From assembly GCA_044225675.1 (NCBI GenBank), contig JBGAIH010000026.1, forward strand, positions 9,963 through 73,962: a stretch of 64,000 bases of DNA, written 5' to 3'. Positions 16,977-26,304 of the stretch are shown here, in pieces (the stretch's first letter is position 1; each line of letters begins with the position of its first letter). The notes under the pieces are model-generated. The model saw nothing but the letters and a program-made list of their open reading frames with translations, had not been told where the DNA came from and made no database searches. A program made the translations under genes and the position numbers. The stretch comes from JACMQX01 sp044225675 (lineage in GTDB: Bacteria; Pseudomonadota; Gammaproteobacteria; Burkholderiales; Burkholderiaceae_C).

Positions 16977-18011
16977 ATGGAGCAATTCATCATCTCGATG
17001 CTCAACGGGGTGAGCTATGGCCTGCTGCTGTTCATGCTCAGCTCGGGCCTGACGCTGATCTTCAGCATGATGGGCGTGCTGAACTTCGCGCATGCGAGCT
17101 TCTACATGGTCGGGGCCTACCTGGGCTACACGATCTCGCGCTTCGTCGGATTCTGGCCCGCGCTCGTGCTCGCGCCGCTGCTCGTCGGCATCCTGGGCGC
17201 GATGTTCGAGCGCTGGTGCCTGCGCAAGGTCCACAAGTACGGCCACGTGCCCGAACTGCTGATCACCTTCGGCCTGTCGTACGTGATCGTCGAGCTGGTG
17301 CAGCTCATCTGGGGCCGCATCGCGGTGGAGTTCCGCCCGCCGGAGTCGCTGCGCGGCCCGGCCTTCACACTCATCAACCATTCGGTCGAGGGTCTGAGCG
17401 TGCTGTGGGGCGCCGCCCCGCAGGGCCTGTGCGCCTCGGCGGACGCCGCCGTGCGTGTGGTGTGCTCGCCGTTTCCCGCCACGCGCGGCTTCATGATGCT
17501 GATCGCCATCGTCATGCTCGTGTCGGTCTGGATGCTGCTCACCCGCACCCGCATCGGCCTTGTGATCCAGGCAGCGCTCACGCACCCTGAGGCGGTCGAG
17601 TCGCTCGGCCACAACGTGCCGCGCGTCTTCATGCTGGTGTTCGGCGCGGGCACGGCGCTCGCCGGCCTGGCCGGCGTGATCGGCGGCAGCACCTTCCTGA
17701 CCGAGCCGTCGATGGCGGCCACGGTCGGCTCGGTGATCTTCGTGGTGGTGGTGGTCGGCGGCATGGGCTCGCTGTCGGGCGCCTTCCTCGCATCGCTTCT
17801 GATCGGGGTGATCCAGACCTTCGCGGTCGCCTTCGACTACTCGCTGGGCTCGGTCGCTGCGGCGCTCGGCCTGCAACTCGGCGCTGCGGCCCAGGGCAAC
17901 TCGCTGGTCAAGCTCACGCTGTCCCAGGTGGCGCCGATCCTGCCGTACCTGTTCCTGGTGCTGATCCTGATCTTCCGGCCGCGCGGCCTGCTCGGCACGC
18001 GGGAGGGCTGA
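16977..18011 (+). CDS. Branched-chain amino acid-type ABC permease (LivH family)
   Basis: Inner-membrane permease of the importer. 344 residues and about eight hydrophobic segments. The N-terminal pattern MEQFIISMLNGVSYGLLLFM and GLTLIFSMMGVLNFAHA are LivH signatures; the C-terminal FRPRGLLGTREG is the usual end. An extra loop with two Cys at about 145-165 (LCASADAAVRVVCSPF) lies between helices, probably periplasmic. It starts 24 bases after the hairpin and is followed by livM after 4 bases. Confidence 0.92.
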   Translation: MEQFIISMLNGVSYGLLLFMLSSGLTLIFSMMGVLNFAHASFYMVGAYLGYTISRFVGFWPALVLAPLLVGILGAMFERWCLRKVHKYGHVPELLITFGLSYVIVELVQLIWGRIAVEFRPPESLRGPAFTLINHSVEGLSVLWGAAPQGLCASADAAVRVVCSPFPATRGFMMLIAIVMLVSVWMLLTRTRIGLVIQAALTHPEAVESLGHNVPRVFMLVFGAGTALAGLAGVIGGSTFLTEPSMAATVGSVIFVVVVVGGMGSLSGAFLASLLIGVIQTFAVAFDYSLGSVAAALGLQLGAAAQGNSLVKLTLSQVAPILPYLFLVLILIFRPRGLLGTREG

Positions 18012-18015
18012 GGCC

Positions 18016-19311
18016 ATGGGCAACAAGCAATACTACGAATTCAAGCCGATCAACGTCGGCCGATGGGTGATCTGGAGCGCCTTCGCGCTGATCCTGCTGG
18101 TGGCGCCCCGGCTGTTCACCAGCGGCCTGTCGATCACCATGCTGTCGCAGATGGGCATCGCGATCATCGCCTGCCTGTCCTATAACATCCTGCTGGGCCA
18201 GGGCGGCATGCTGAGCTTCGGCCACGCGGTCTACACCGGGCTGGGCGCCTTCATCGCCATCCACGCGCTCAACAGCATCGGGGCCGGCACGCTGCCGCTG
18301 CCGGTGGTGACGATCCCGCTGATCGGCGGCGTGGCCGGCATGGGCTTTGCCGCGCTGCTGGGCTACGTGACCACGCGCAAGTCGGGCACCACCTTCGCCA
18401 TGATCACGCTGGGCATCGGCGAGCTGGTGTTTGCCATGTCGCTGATGATTCCCGAGTTCTTCGGAGGCGAAGGCGGCATCAATGCCAACCGCGTCGTGGG
18501 CAAGGGCTTCATGGGCATCAACTTCGGCCCGCCGGTGCAGGTCTACTACCTCATCGCCGTCTACACCTTCGTCTGCGTGGCGGCCATGTTCGCCTTCACC
18601 CGCACGCCACTCGGACGCATCCTCAATGCGGTGCGCGACAACCCCGAGCGGGTCGAGTTCATCGGCTACAACACCCAGAAGGTGCGCTATCTGGCGTTCA
18701 TCATCGCAGGCTTCTTCGCCGGCATTGCCGGCGGCCTGTCGGCACTGAACTTCGAGATCGTCACGGCCGAGGTGGTCGGCGCGGCCCGCTCCGGCGCCTA
18801 CCTGCTGTTCACCTTCCTGGGTGGCGCGACCTTTTTCTTCGGCCCGATCCTCGGCGCCATCCTGATGGTGCTGGCCTTCATCCTGTTCAGCGAGTTCACC
18901 ACGGCCTGGCTGCTCTACCTGGGCCTGATCTTCCTGTTCATGGTGATGTATGCGCCCGGCGGCATCGCCAGCCTGATCATGATGAACCTGCGCGTCGCCT
19001 CGTTCGGCAAGCTGCGCCAGCTGTGGGTCAGCTACCTGGCGCTCGGGGTCTGCGCGCTCGTCGCGCTGGCCGGCGCGGGCGCCATGATCGAGATGACCTA
19101 TCACCTGCAGCTCAATGCCGCGCAGGGCTACAACGTGAAGTTCCTGGGCGCGACGCTCAATGCCGCAGGCCTCAACAGCTGGTTCGGCGCCGGCTTCGTG
19201 CTGCTGACGGGCGTGGGTCTGTTCGAGCTGGCCAGGCGCCAGTTCACGCGCGAGTGGGGCGAGATCCAGGAATACATCGAGAAGGAAATCAAGCGGAGGG
19301 AGACCCAGTGA
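18016..19311 (+). CDS. Branched-chain amino acid-type ABC permease (LivM family)
   Basis: Second permease subunit. 431 residues, longer than many LivM proteins. The core shows SYNILLGQGGMLSFGHAVYTGLGAF, ITLGIGELVFAM and AIRDNP-like AVRDNPERVEFIGYN, the cytoplasmic loop contacting the ATPase. After the usual last core helix there is a C-terminal extension (about 335-431) with two more hydrophobic stretches and a charged end IEKEIKRRETQ. The stop overlaps the GTG start of the next ATPase gene. Confidence 0.92.
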   Translation: MGNKQYYEFKPINVGRWVIWSAFALILLVAPRLFTSGLSITMLSQMGIAIIACLSYNILLGQGGMLSFGHAVYTGLGAFIAIHALNSIGAGTLPLPVVTIPLIGGVAGMGFAALLGYVTTRKSGTTFAMITLGIGELVFAMSLMIPEFFGGEGGINANRVVGKGFMGINFGPPVQVYYLIAVYTFVCVAAMFAFTRTPLGRILNAVRDNPERVEFIGYNTQKVRYLAFIIAGFFAGIAGGLSALNFEIVTAEVVGAARSGAYLLFTFLGGATFFFGPILGAILMVLAFILFSEFTTAWLLYLGLIFLFMVMYAPGGIASLIMMNLRVASFGKLRQLWVSYLALGVCALVALAGAGAMIEMTYHLQLNAAQGYNVKFLGATLNAAGLNSWFGAGFVLLTGVGLFELARRQFTREWGEIQEYIEKEIKRRETQ

Positions 19312-20081
19312 GCACCCATGCGCTCGAATTGAAGGACCTGCGCAAGAGCTTCGGCAAGACGGAGATCATCCGCGGCGTCAACCTCGCTGTGACGGCCGGC
19401 GAGCGGGTCGCCATCATCGGCCCCAACGGCGCCGGCAAGTCCACGCTGTTCAACCTCATCAGCGGGCGCTTTGCGCCCACCAGCGGCCAGGTGCTGCTGC
19501 ACGGTCAGCGCATCGACGGCCGCAAGCCCTTCGAGATCAACCGCGCCGGCCTGTCGCGCAGCTTCCAGATCACCAACATCTTCCCCAAGCTCAGCGTGTT
19601 CGAGAACCTGCGCTGCGGCGTGCTCTGGAGCCTGGGCTACCGGTACAGCTTCTGGAAGTTCCTGGCCGACCTGGATGATGCCAACGACCGGGCCGAGCAG
19701 CTCATGGAGATGATCAAGCTCGACCGCAAGCGCGACGTCCTCGCCACCAACCTGACCTATGCCGAGCAGCGCGCGCTGGAGATCGGCATCACCATCGCGG
19801 GCGGCGCGAGCGTGATCCTGCTGGACGAGCCGACCGCCGGCATGAGCAAGAGCGAGACCAGCCGCTTCATCAGCCTGATCAAGGAAGTCACCGTGGGCAA
19901 GACGCTGCTGACCGTGGAGCACGACATGGGCGTGGTGTTCGGTCTCGCCGACAAGATCGCAGTGGTGGTCTACGGCGAGGTGCTCGCGTACGACGAGCCC
20001 GCCGCGGTCCGGGCCAACCAGCGGGTGCAGGAAGCCTATCTGGGCTCGCACGTGGCCGATGCGCAGGGGGGAGGGCACTGA
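19308..20081 (+). CDS. Branched-chain amino acid-type ABC transporter ATPase (LivG family)
   Basis: Cytoplasmic ATPase subunit, 257 residues from a GTG start. GTGA overlaps the livM stop, and GGAGGGAG lies just upstream. Walker A is GPNGAGKST, the Q-loop is in SFQITNIFPKLSVFENL, Walker B is VILLDEPTAGMS, and the H-loop is VEHDMGVV. The ABC signature is relaxed: LTYAEQRALEIG in place of LSYGEQR, a common variation in LivG-like subunits. Two bases separate its stop from the livF start. Confidence 0.92.
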   Translation: MSTHALELKDLRKSFGKTEIIRGVNLAVTAGERVAIIGPNGAGKSTLFNLISGRFAPTSGQVLLHGQRIDGRKPFEINRAGLSRSFQITNIFPKLSVFENLRCGVLWSLGYRYSFWKFLADLDDANDRAEQLMEMIKLDRKRDVLATNLTYAEQRALEIGITIAGGASVILLDEPTAGMSKSETSRFISLIKEVTVGKTLLTVEHDMGVVFGLADKIAVVVYGEVLAYDEPAAVRANQRVQEAYLGSHVADAQGGGH

Positions 20082-20082
20082 C

Positions 20083-20778
20083 ATGCTGAAGGTCGAGAAC
20101 CTCCATGCCTACTACGGCAAGAGCCATGTGCTCCACGGCGTGAGCTTCGAGGTGCAGCCCGGCGAGATCGTCGCGCTGCTCGGACGCAACGGCTCCGGCC
20201 GCTCCACCACCGCCAAGGCCATCATGGGCCTGGTCGAATGCACGGGCGACATCCACTGGAAGGGCGCGCAGATCGTCGGCCGCAAGGCCTACGAGATCGC
20301 ACACCTGGGCCTGGGCTACGTGCCCGAGAACCGCGACATCTTCCCCACGCTCACCGTTCACCAGAACCTGCTGCTCGGCCAGAAGGGCAAGGGAAAAGGT
20401 GCGCGCTGGACCTTCGACGACATGTACGAGATGTTCCCGCGCCTGCGCGAGCGCCAGCACACCGAGGCCGGCGTGCTGTCGGGCGGCGAGCAGCAGATGC
20501 TCACGCTCTGCCGCACCCTCATGGGGGACCCGGACCTCATCATCATCGACGAGCCGACCGAAGGCCTGGCGCCCAAGATCGTCGAACTCGTGGGTGAATA
20601 CCTCAAGAGGCTCAAGGGCCGCGGCATCTCGGTGCTGCTGATCGAGCAGAAGCTCACGATCGCCATGTCCATTTCCGACCGGGCGCTCGTCATGGGCCAC
20701 GGCAGCATCGTCTTTCAGGGCACGCCCGACACGCTGCGGGCCGACAGCTACATCCGCAAGGAGTGGCTGGAGGTCTGA
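20083..20778 (+). CDS. Branched-chain amino acid-type ABC transporter ATPase (LivF family) with Arg in Walker A
   Basis: Second ATPase subunit, 231 residues. The Walker A motif reads GRNGSGRST: the invariant lysine is replaced by R40 (codon CGC at about 20200). The rest is intact: signature LSGGEQQM, Walker B LIIIDEPTEGLAP, H-loop region LLIEQKLTIA. In a LivG/LivF heterodimer one composite ATP site could be weak while LivG keeps its lysine. Arginine at this place appears familiar from other Burkholderiales LivF-like proteins (memory, not checked). Last gene of the operon. Confidence 0.9.
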   Translation: MLKVENLHAYYGKSHVLHGVSFEVQPGEIVALLGRNGSGRSTTAKAIMGLVECTGDIHWKGAQIVGRKAYEIAHLGLGYVPENRDIFPTLTVHQNLLLGQKGKGKGARWTFDDMYEMFPRLRERQHTEAGVLSGGEQQMLTLCRTLMGDPDLIIIDEPTEGLAPKIVELVGEYLKRLKGRGISVLLIEQKLTIAMSISDRALVMGHGSIVFQGTPDTLRADSYIRKEWLEV

Positions 20779-20834
20779 CGCGCCAGACCTTCGGCGCGCA
20801 AGGCTTTTCCCGCAGGTGGAGGCCCCGTGCAGTC

Positions 20835-20870
20835 CGTGCGTGCGGTGCGTGCGGTGCGTGCGGTGCGTGC
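20835..20870. repeat. Four tandem copies of a 9-bp unit GGTGCGTGC
   Basis: Four contiguous nonamers, the first with C for the leading G, in the 256-bp gap after livF. It reads as a Thr-Ala-Arg repeat in a spurious minus-strand frame. No function seen; it is a likely site of copy-number variation. Confidence 0.8.
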
Positions 20871-20932
20871 GGGCGGTCCGTGCGGGCAGGCTGGGGCGAG
20901 GCTGCCGATGTCCCTCTTGAGACATACCCTCA

Positions 20933-20980
20933 TTGCAGCGCAGCATAAGTTGTCTACAATGAAAAAAGAACGACCGTTCT
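20933..20980 (+). promoter_or_regulatory. Promoter and TetR-type operator of the beta-oxidation cluster
   Basis: TTGCAG (20933-20938), a 16-bp spacer and TACAAT (20955-20960) make a sigma-70-type promoter. Directly downstream, AGAACGACCGTTCT (20967-20980) is a palindrome with a 2-bp centre lying over the expected start of transcription, where a repressor would block it. The shape suits TetR-family regulators of fatty-acid or branched-chain acyl catabolism in betaproteobacteria. No TetR gene lies in this window. Confidence 0.6.
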
Positions 20981-21034
20981 AATTTGGCGTTTCGTTTCTC
21001 CTGTGCCTTTCTCCATTCCAACGAGGACAACAGC

Positions 21035-23134
21035 ATGACGGCTGAATACAAAGTTCACGGCGACGTGGCCGTGATCACCATGAACAACCCGCCCGTCAAC
21101 GGGTTGGGCCATGCCACCCGCGTGGGGCTGACCGATGGCCTGGCCCGGGCCAACGCCGATGCTGCGGTGAAGTCCATCGTCATCACCGGTGCCGGCAAGG
21201 CCTTCTCCGGCGGCGCCGACATCAAGGAGTTCGGCACGCCGCGCGCGCTGGCCGAGCCCAATCTGCTGAGCGTGATCCTCGCGGTCGAGAACTCTTCCAA
21301 GCCAGTCGTCGCGGCCGTCCACAGCGTGGCCATGGGCGGCGGGCTCGAACTGGCGCTGGGCTGCCACTACCGCATCGCGGCACCGGGCTGCAGCGTCGCG
21401 CTGCCCGAGGTCAAGCTCGGCCTGATCCCGGGTGCCGGCGGCACGCAGCGCCTGCCGCGTGTGCTGGGCGTGGAGACGGCCCTGAACATGATCGTCTCGG
21501 GCGAGCCGGTCAAGAGCGAACTGCTCGCCAGCCTGCCGGGCCAGAAGCTGTTCGACAGGATGGCGGCCTCGGCCGAATCGCTGGCGGAAGAAGCGCTGGC
21601 CTTCGCGAAGTCGGTGGCCAACGCGCGGCCCCTGCCGCTGGTGCGCAACCTGCCGTGCAAGCATCCGCAGGGCGATGCATACTTCCAGTTCGCCCGCAAC
21701 ATGGTCAAGGGCATGGCCAAGAACTTCCCGGCACCGGTCAAGTGCGTGGACATCGTCGAGATGGCCACGAAGAACCGCTTCGACGAGGGCATGCGTCTCG
21801 AACGCGAGATCTTCACCAACCTGATGCTCACGCCCGAGAGCCGCGCGCTGCGCCACATCTTCGTGGCCGAGCGGGCGGCCAGCAAGATCCCCGACGTGCC
21901 CGAAGACACGCCGCGCCGCGAGATCAAGTCGGTCGCCGTGATCGGCGCCGGCACCATGGGCGGCGGCATTTCCATGAACTTCCTCAACGCCGGGATTCCG
22001 GTGAAGATCCTCGAGATGAAGCAGGAGGCCCTCGACAAGGGCGTGGCGACCATTCGCAAGAACTACGAAGCGCAGGTCAAGAAGGGCAAGCTCAAGCAGG
22101 ACAAGTACGAGCAGCGCATGGGCCTGCTGTCGACCACGCTCGACTATGCCGACCTGAAGGACGCCGACCTTGTGATCGAGGCCGTGTTCGAGGAGATGGG
22201 CGTCAAGCAGAAGGTCTTCGAGAAGCTCGACGAGGTCATGAAGCCTGGCGCGATCCTCGCGTCCAACACCTCGACGCTGGACGTCGACAGGATCGCCGCA
22301 TTCACCAAGCGGCCGCAGGATGTGGTCGGCATGCATTTCTTCAGCCCGGCCAACGTGATGAAGCTGCTGGAAGTCGTGCGTGGCGCCAAGACCGCCAAGG
22401 ACGTGCTGGCCACCGTGATGGGCGTGGCCAAGAAGATCAAGAAGACCGCCGTGGTATCGGGCGTGTGCGACGGATTCATCGGCAACCGCATGATCGAGCA
22501 GTACAGCCGCCAGGCGGGCTTCCTGCTCGACGAGGGCGCGACACCGGCGCAGGTGGACAAGGCCATCGAGCGCTTCGGCTTTGCCATGGGGCCGTTCCGT
22601 ATGGGCGACCTGGCGGGCAACGACATCGGCTGGGCCATCCGCAAGCGCCGCGCCCAGGAGCGGCCGAACATGCTCTACAGCCGCACCGCCGACAAGCTGT
22701 GCGAGCTGGGCCGCTTCGGCCAGAAGACCGGCGCGGGCTGGTACGACTACCAGGCCGGCAAGCGCGACGCCATTCCATCGGAGCTGGTCAACAAGATGAT
22801 CGAGGACCACCGCAAGGAACTGGGCATCACGCCGCGCAAGATCTCCGACGAGGAGATCGTGCAGCGCCTCGTGTACTCGCTGGTCAACGAAGCCGCGCAC
22901 ATCCTCGAAGAGGGCATTGCCTCCAAGGCCAGCGATATCGACATGGTCTACCTCACCGGCTATGGCTTCCCGATCCATCGCGGAGGCCCGATGCTCTACG
23001 CTGACCAGGTGGGTCTGTTCAACGTCGCCCAGGCGATGAAGCGCTTTCAGCAGAATCCGCGCGACGACGCCGCGTTCTGGGAGCCGGCGCCGCTGCTGGC
23101 GCGGCTCGTGGCCGAAGGCAGGAACTTCAACTGA
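21035..23134 (+). CDS. Bifunctional enoyl-CoA hydratase / 3-hydroxyacyl-CoA dehydrogenase (FadJ/FadB-like)
   Basis: Carries out two steps of beta-oxidation: hydration of enoyl-CoA and NAD-dependent oxidation of 3-hydroxyacyl-CoA. 699 residues. Crotonase domain 1-190 with GGADIKEFG, GGGLELALG and LPEVKLGLIPGAGGTQRLPR (both catalytic Glu present). Dehydrogenase domain from about 303 with the Rossmann GAGTMGGGI, SNTSTLDVDRIA, and MHFFSPANVMKLLEVV containing the catalytic His. The C-terminal 3HCDH half ends in RGGPMLYADQVGL. The start at 21035 follows GAGGACA. First gene after the TetR-type operator. Confidence 0.95.
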   Translation: MTAEYKVHGDVAVITMNNPPVNGLGHATRVGLTDGLARANADAAVKSIVITGAGKAFSGGADIKEFGTPRALAEPNLLSVILAVENSSKPVVAAVHSVAMGGGLELALGCHYRIAAPGCSVALPEVKLGLIPGAGGTQRLPRVLGVETALNMIVSGEPVKSELLASLPGQKLFDRMAASAESLAEEALAFAKSVANARPLPLVRNLPCKHPQGDAYFQFARNMVKGMAKNFPAPVKCVDIVEMATKNRFDEGMRLEREIFTNLMLTPESRALRHIFVAERAASKIPDVPEDTPRREIKSVAVIGAGTMGGGISMNFLNAGIPVKILEMKQEALDKGVATIRKNYEAQVKKGKLKQDKYEQRMGLLSTTLDYADLKDADLVIEAVFEEMGVKQKVFEKLDEVMKPGAILASNTSTLDVDRIAAFTKRPQDVVGMHFFSPANVMKLLEVVRGAKTAKDVLATVMGVAKKIKKTAVVSGVCDGFIGNRMIEQYSRQAGFLLDEGATPAQVDKAIERFGFAMGPFRMGDLAGNDIGWAIRKRRAQERPNMLYSRTADKLCELGRFGQKTGAGWYDYQAGKRDAIPSELVNKMIEDHRKELGITPRKISDEEIVQRLVYSLVNEAAHILEEGIASKASDIDMVYLTGYGFPIHRGGPMLYADQVGLFNVAQAMKRFQQNPRDDAAFWEPAPLLARLVAEGRNFN

Positions 23135-23152
23135 CGCCAGGCGCGTGCCGCA

Positions 23153-24625
23153 ATGGTCAAGCGTCTTCTGATCCTGCTGGCGCTGCTGGTGCTGGCCTTG
23201 GCCATCGCCGTGGCGGCGGGCACCATGCGCGCGACCTCGCGCCAGATCGAGGTGACCCCGGTGCAACGGGTGGCCGTGGACGCCCAGGCGGCCGCGCTGC
23301 GGCTGTCGCCCGCCATCGCGTTTCGCACCATCTCGAGCGCGGAGGATGCCGAGCTCAATGGCGAGGAATTCGCCAAGCTCCATGCCTATCTCGAAAAGAC
23401 CTTTCCCAAGGTCCACGCGACGCTGCAGCGCGAGGTGATCGGCGGCAGGAGCCTGCTCTACACCTGGAAGGGCACCGACCCCAAGGCCCGCCCGATCGCG
23501 CTGATGGCCCACCAGGACGTGGTGCCCATCGCGCCGGGCACCGAGACGCTGTGGAAGGCCGAGCCTTTCTCCGGCGAGATCAAGGACGGCTTCATCTGGG
23601 GGCGCGGCGCCTGGGACAACAAGGGCAACCTGTTCGCCCAGATGGAGGCGGTCGAGATGCTGCTCGCCTCCGGCTTCCAGCCTCGCCGCACGGTCTACCT
23701 CGTGATGGGGCATGACGAGGAAGTCAGCGGCCTGCGCGGTGCCCGTGCCATCGCCGACACGCTCAAGCAACGCGGCGTGCGGCTTGACTGGGTCATGGAC
23801 GAAGGCCTGCTCGTCACCGAAGGAATTCTGGGCGGCCTGGACAAGAACGCGGCCCTGATCGGACTGGCCGAGAAGGGCTATGGCACCTTCTACCTGAGCC
23901 TGGACGCCGATCCCGGCCACTCGTCCATGCCGCCGCAGAAGACGACCATCGGCATGATGAGCGCGGCGCTCGCGCGCCTGGAGGACCGGCAACTGCCGGC
24001 CGCGATCCGCGGCGTGGCGGCCGAGATGTTCGACACCATCGCGCCCGAGATGAACGGCGTGAACCGGGTGCTGCTGTCCAACCTGTGGCTGTTCCGGCCG
24101 CTGGTGCAGATGCAGCTGGAGAAGGCCGCGAGCACCAACGCCATGCTGCGGACCACGACGGCCCTGACCATCGTGAACGCCGGCAACAAGGACAACGTGC
24201 TGCCGGGCCATGCCGAGGCGGCGGTCAACTTCCGCATCCTGCCGGGCGAGAGCCTCGCGAGCGTCGAGAAGCATGTGCGCGACACCGTGAAGAACGATGC
24301 CATCGCCATCAAGCCCTACAAGGGCAATTCGGAGCCCTCGCCGATCTCGCCGACCGAGGCCGCCGGCTACCGCGCCATCCACCGGACCATCCGCGAGACC
24401 TTCGACAACACCATCGTCGCGCCGGGTCTGATGGTCGCCGCCACCGACTCGCGCCACTTCGTCGACGTGGCCGACGCCGTCTACCGGTTCTCGCCGGTGC
24501 GCGCGCGTTCGGAGGACCTGCCGCGCTTTCACGGCACCAACGAGCGCGTGTCGATCGCCAACTACGCCGAGATGATCCAGTTCTATCACCAGCTGCTGCG
24601 CAACAGCACGTCGGCGCAGCCCTGA
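23153..24625 (+). CDS. M20-family metallopeptidase, membrane-anchored or exported (PM20D1-like)
   Basis: 490 residues. The N-terminal hydrophobic helix (4-24) is a signal or anchor. The metal-binding motifs of M20 hydrolases are all present: ALMAHQDVVP, GRGAWDNKGN, GHDEEVSGLRGA, and a late HFVDVADAVYRFSP. A dimerisation domain insert lies at about 240-350. The arrangement matches carboxypeptidase-S/PM20D1 proteins, some of which hydrolyse or form N-acyl amino acids. Being between two beta-oxidation genes, it might release fatty acids from N-acyl amino acids; that is inference. Confidence 0.85.
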   Translation: MVKRLLILLALLVLALAIAVAAGTMRATSRQIEVTPVQRVAVDAQAAALRLSPAIAFRTISSAEDAELNGEEFAKLHAYLEKTFPKVHATLQREVIGGRSLLYTWKGTDPKARPIALMAHQDVVPIAPGTETLWKAEPFSGEIKDGFIWGRGAWDNKGNLFAQMEAVEMLLASGFQPRRTVYLVMGHDEEVSGLRGARAIADTLKQRGVRLDWVMDEGLLVTEGILGGLDKNAALIGLAEKGYGTFYLSLDADPGHSSMPPQKTTIGMMSAALARLEDRQLPAAIRGVAAEMFDTIAPEMNGVNRVLLSNLWLFRPLVQMQLEKAASTNAMLRTTTALTIVNAGNKDNVLPGHAEAAVNFRILPGESLASVEKHVRDTVKNDAIAIKPYKGNSEPSPISPTEAAGYRAIHRTIRETFDNTIVAPGLMVAATDSRHFVDVADAVYRFSPVRARSEDLPRFHGTNERVSIANYAEMIQFYHQLLRNSTSAQP

Positions 24626-24671
24626 CGCCTTGCGCAGCCTCTCATTTGACCGACCCCGAAAGGATGTTCCC

Positions 24672-25847
<1,176 letters not shown>

Positions 25848-25863
25848 CCGCCGGACGCGAGCC

Positions 25864-26304
25864 ATGGACAGCGCCGCCATCCTGGAACACGGGCGGCGCG
25901 TGCTGGCCGCCCAGCCCTTCAGCGTCCTGATCGACGCGCGGCTCGAAGCGTTTTCGCCAGGCCGGGTCGAACTGCACGTGCCGGTCACGGACAAGGTGCG
26001 GCAGCAGAACGGCTTCGTGCACGGCGGCGTCGTGAGCTATGCCGCAGACAACGCGCTGACCTATGCCGGCGGCTCGGTGCTCGCGCTGGCTGCGGTCACC
26101 TCCGAATTCAAGATCAACTATGTGCGGCCCGCGATCGGCGAGCTGCTGATCGCCCGCGCGGAAGTGGTCCATGCCGGACGCATGCAGGCGGTCTGCCGCT
26201 GCGACGTGTTCATCCGCCAGGACGGGCAGGACAAGCTCTGCGCCGTGGCGCAGGGCACGATCGCCCGCCTGTCCGAGCCCAAACCCGCGAAAGAAGACGC
26301 ATGA
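25864..26304 (+). CDS. Hotdog-fold thioesterase (PaaI/YdiI-like)
   Basis: 146 residues forming one hotdog domain. QNGFVHGGVVSYAADNA is the PaaI-type motif with the conserved His-Gly-Gly and the acidic residue two turns later; the strand SEFKINYVRPA follows. It would hydrolyse acyl-CoA or aryl-CoA thioesters, perhaps to rescue CoA from dead-end intermediates. The ATG at 25864 was chosen, 16 bases after the thiolase stop. The stop overlaps the next gene's start as ATGA. Confidence 0.85.
   Translation: MDSAAILEHGRRVLAAQPFSVLIDARLEAFSPGRVELHVPVTDKVRQQNGFVHGGVVSYAADNALTYAGGSVLALAAVTSEFKINYVRPAIGELLIARAEVVHAGRMQAVCRCDVFIRQDGQDKLCAVAQGTIARLSEPKPAKEDA

Noticed and set aside
20830..20900. CRISPR-like or coding repeat from GTGCGTGCG units
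   Set aside because: Contiguous nonamers without spacers and outside any supported gene; simple tandem repeat.
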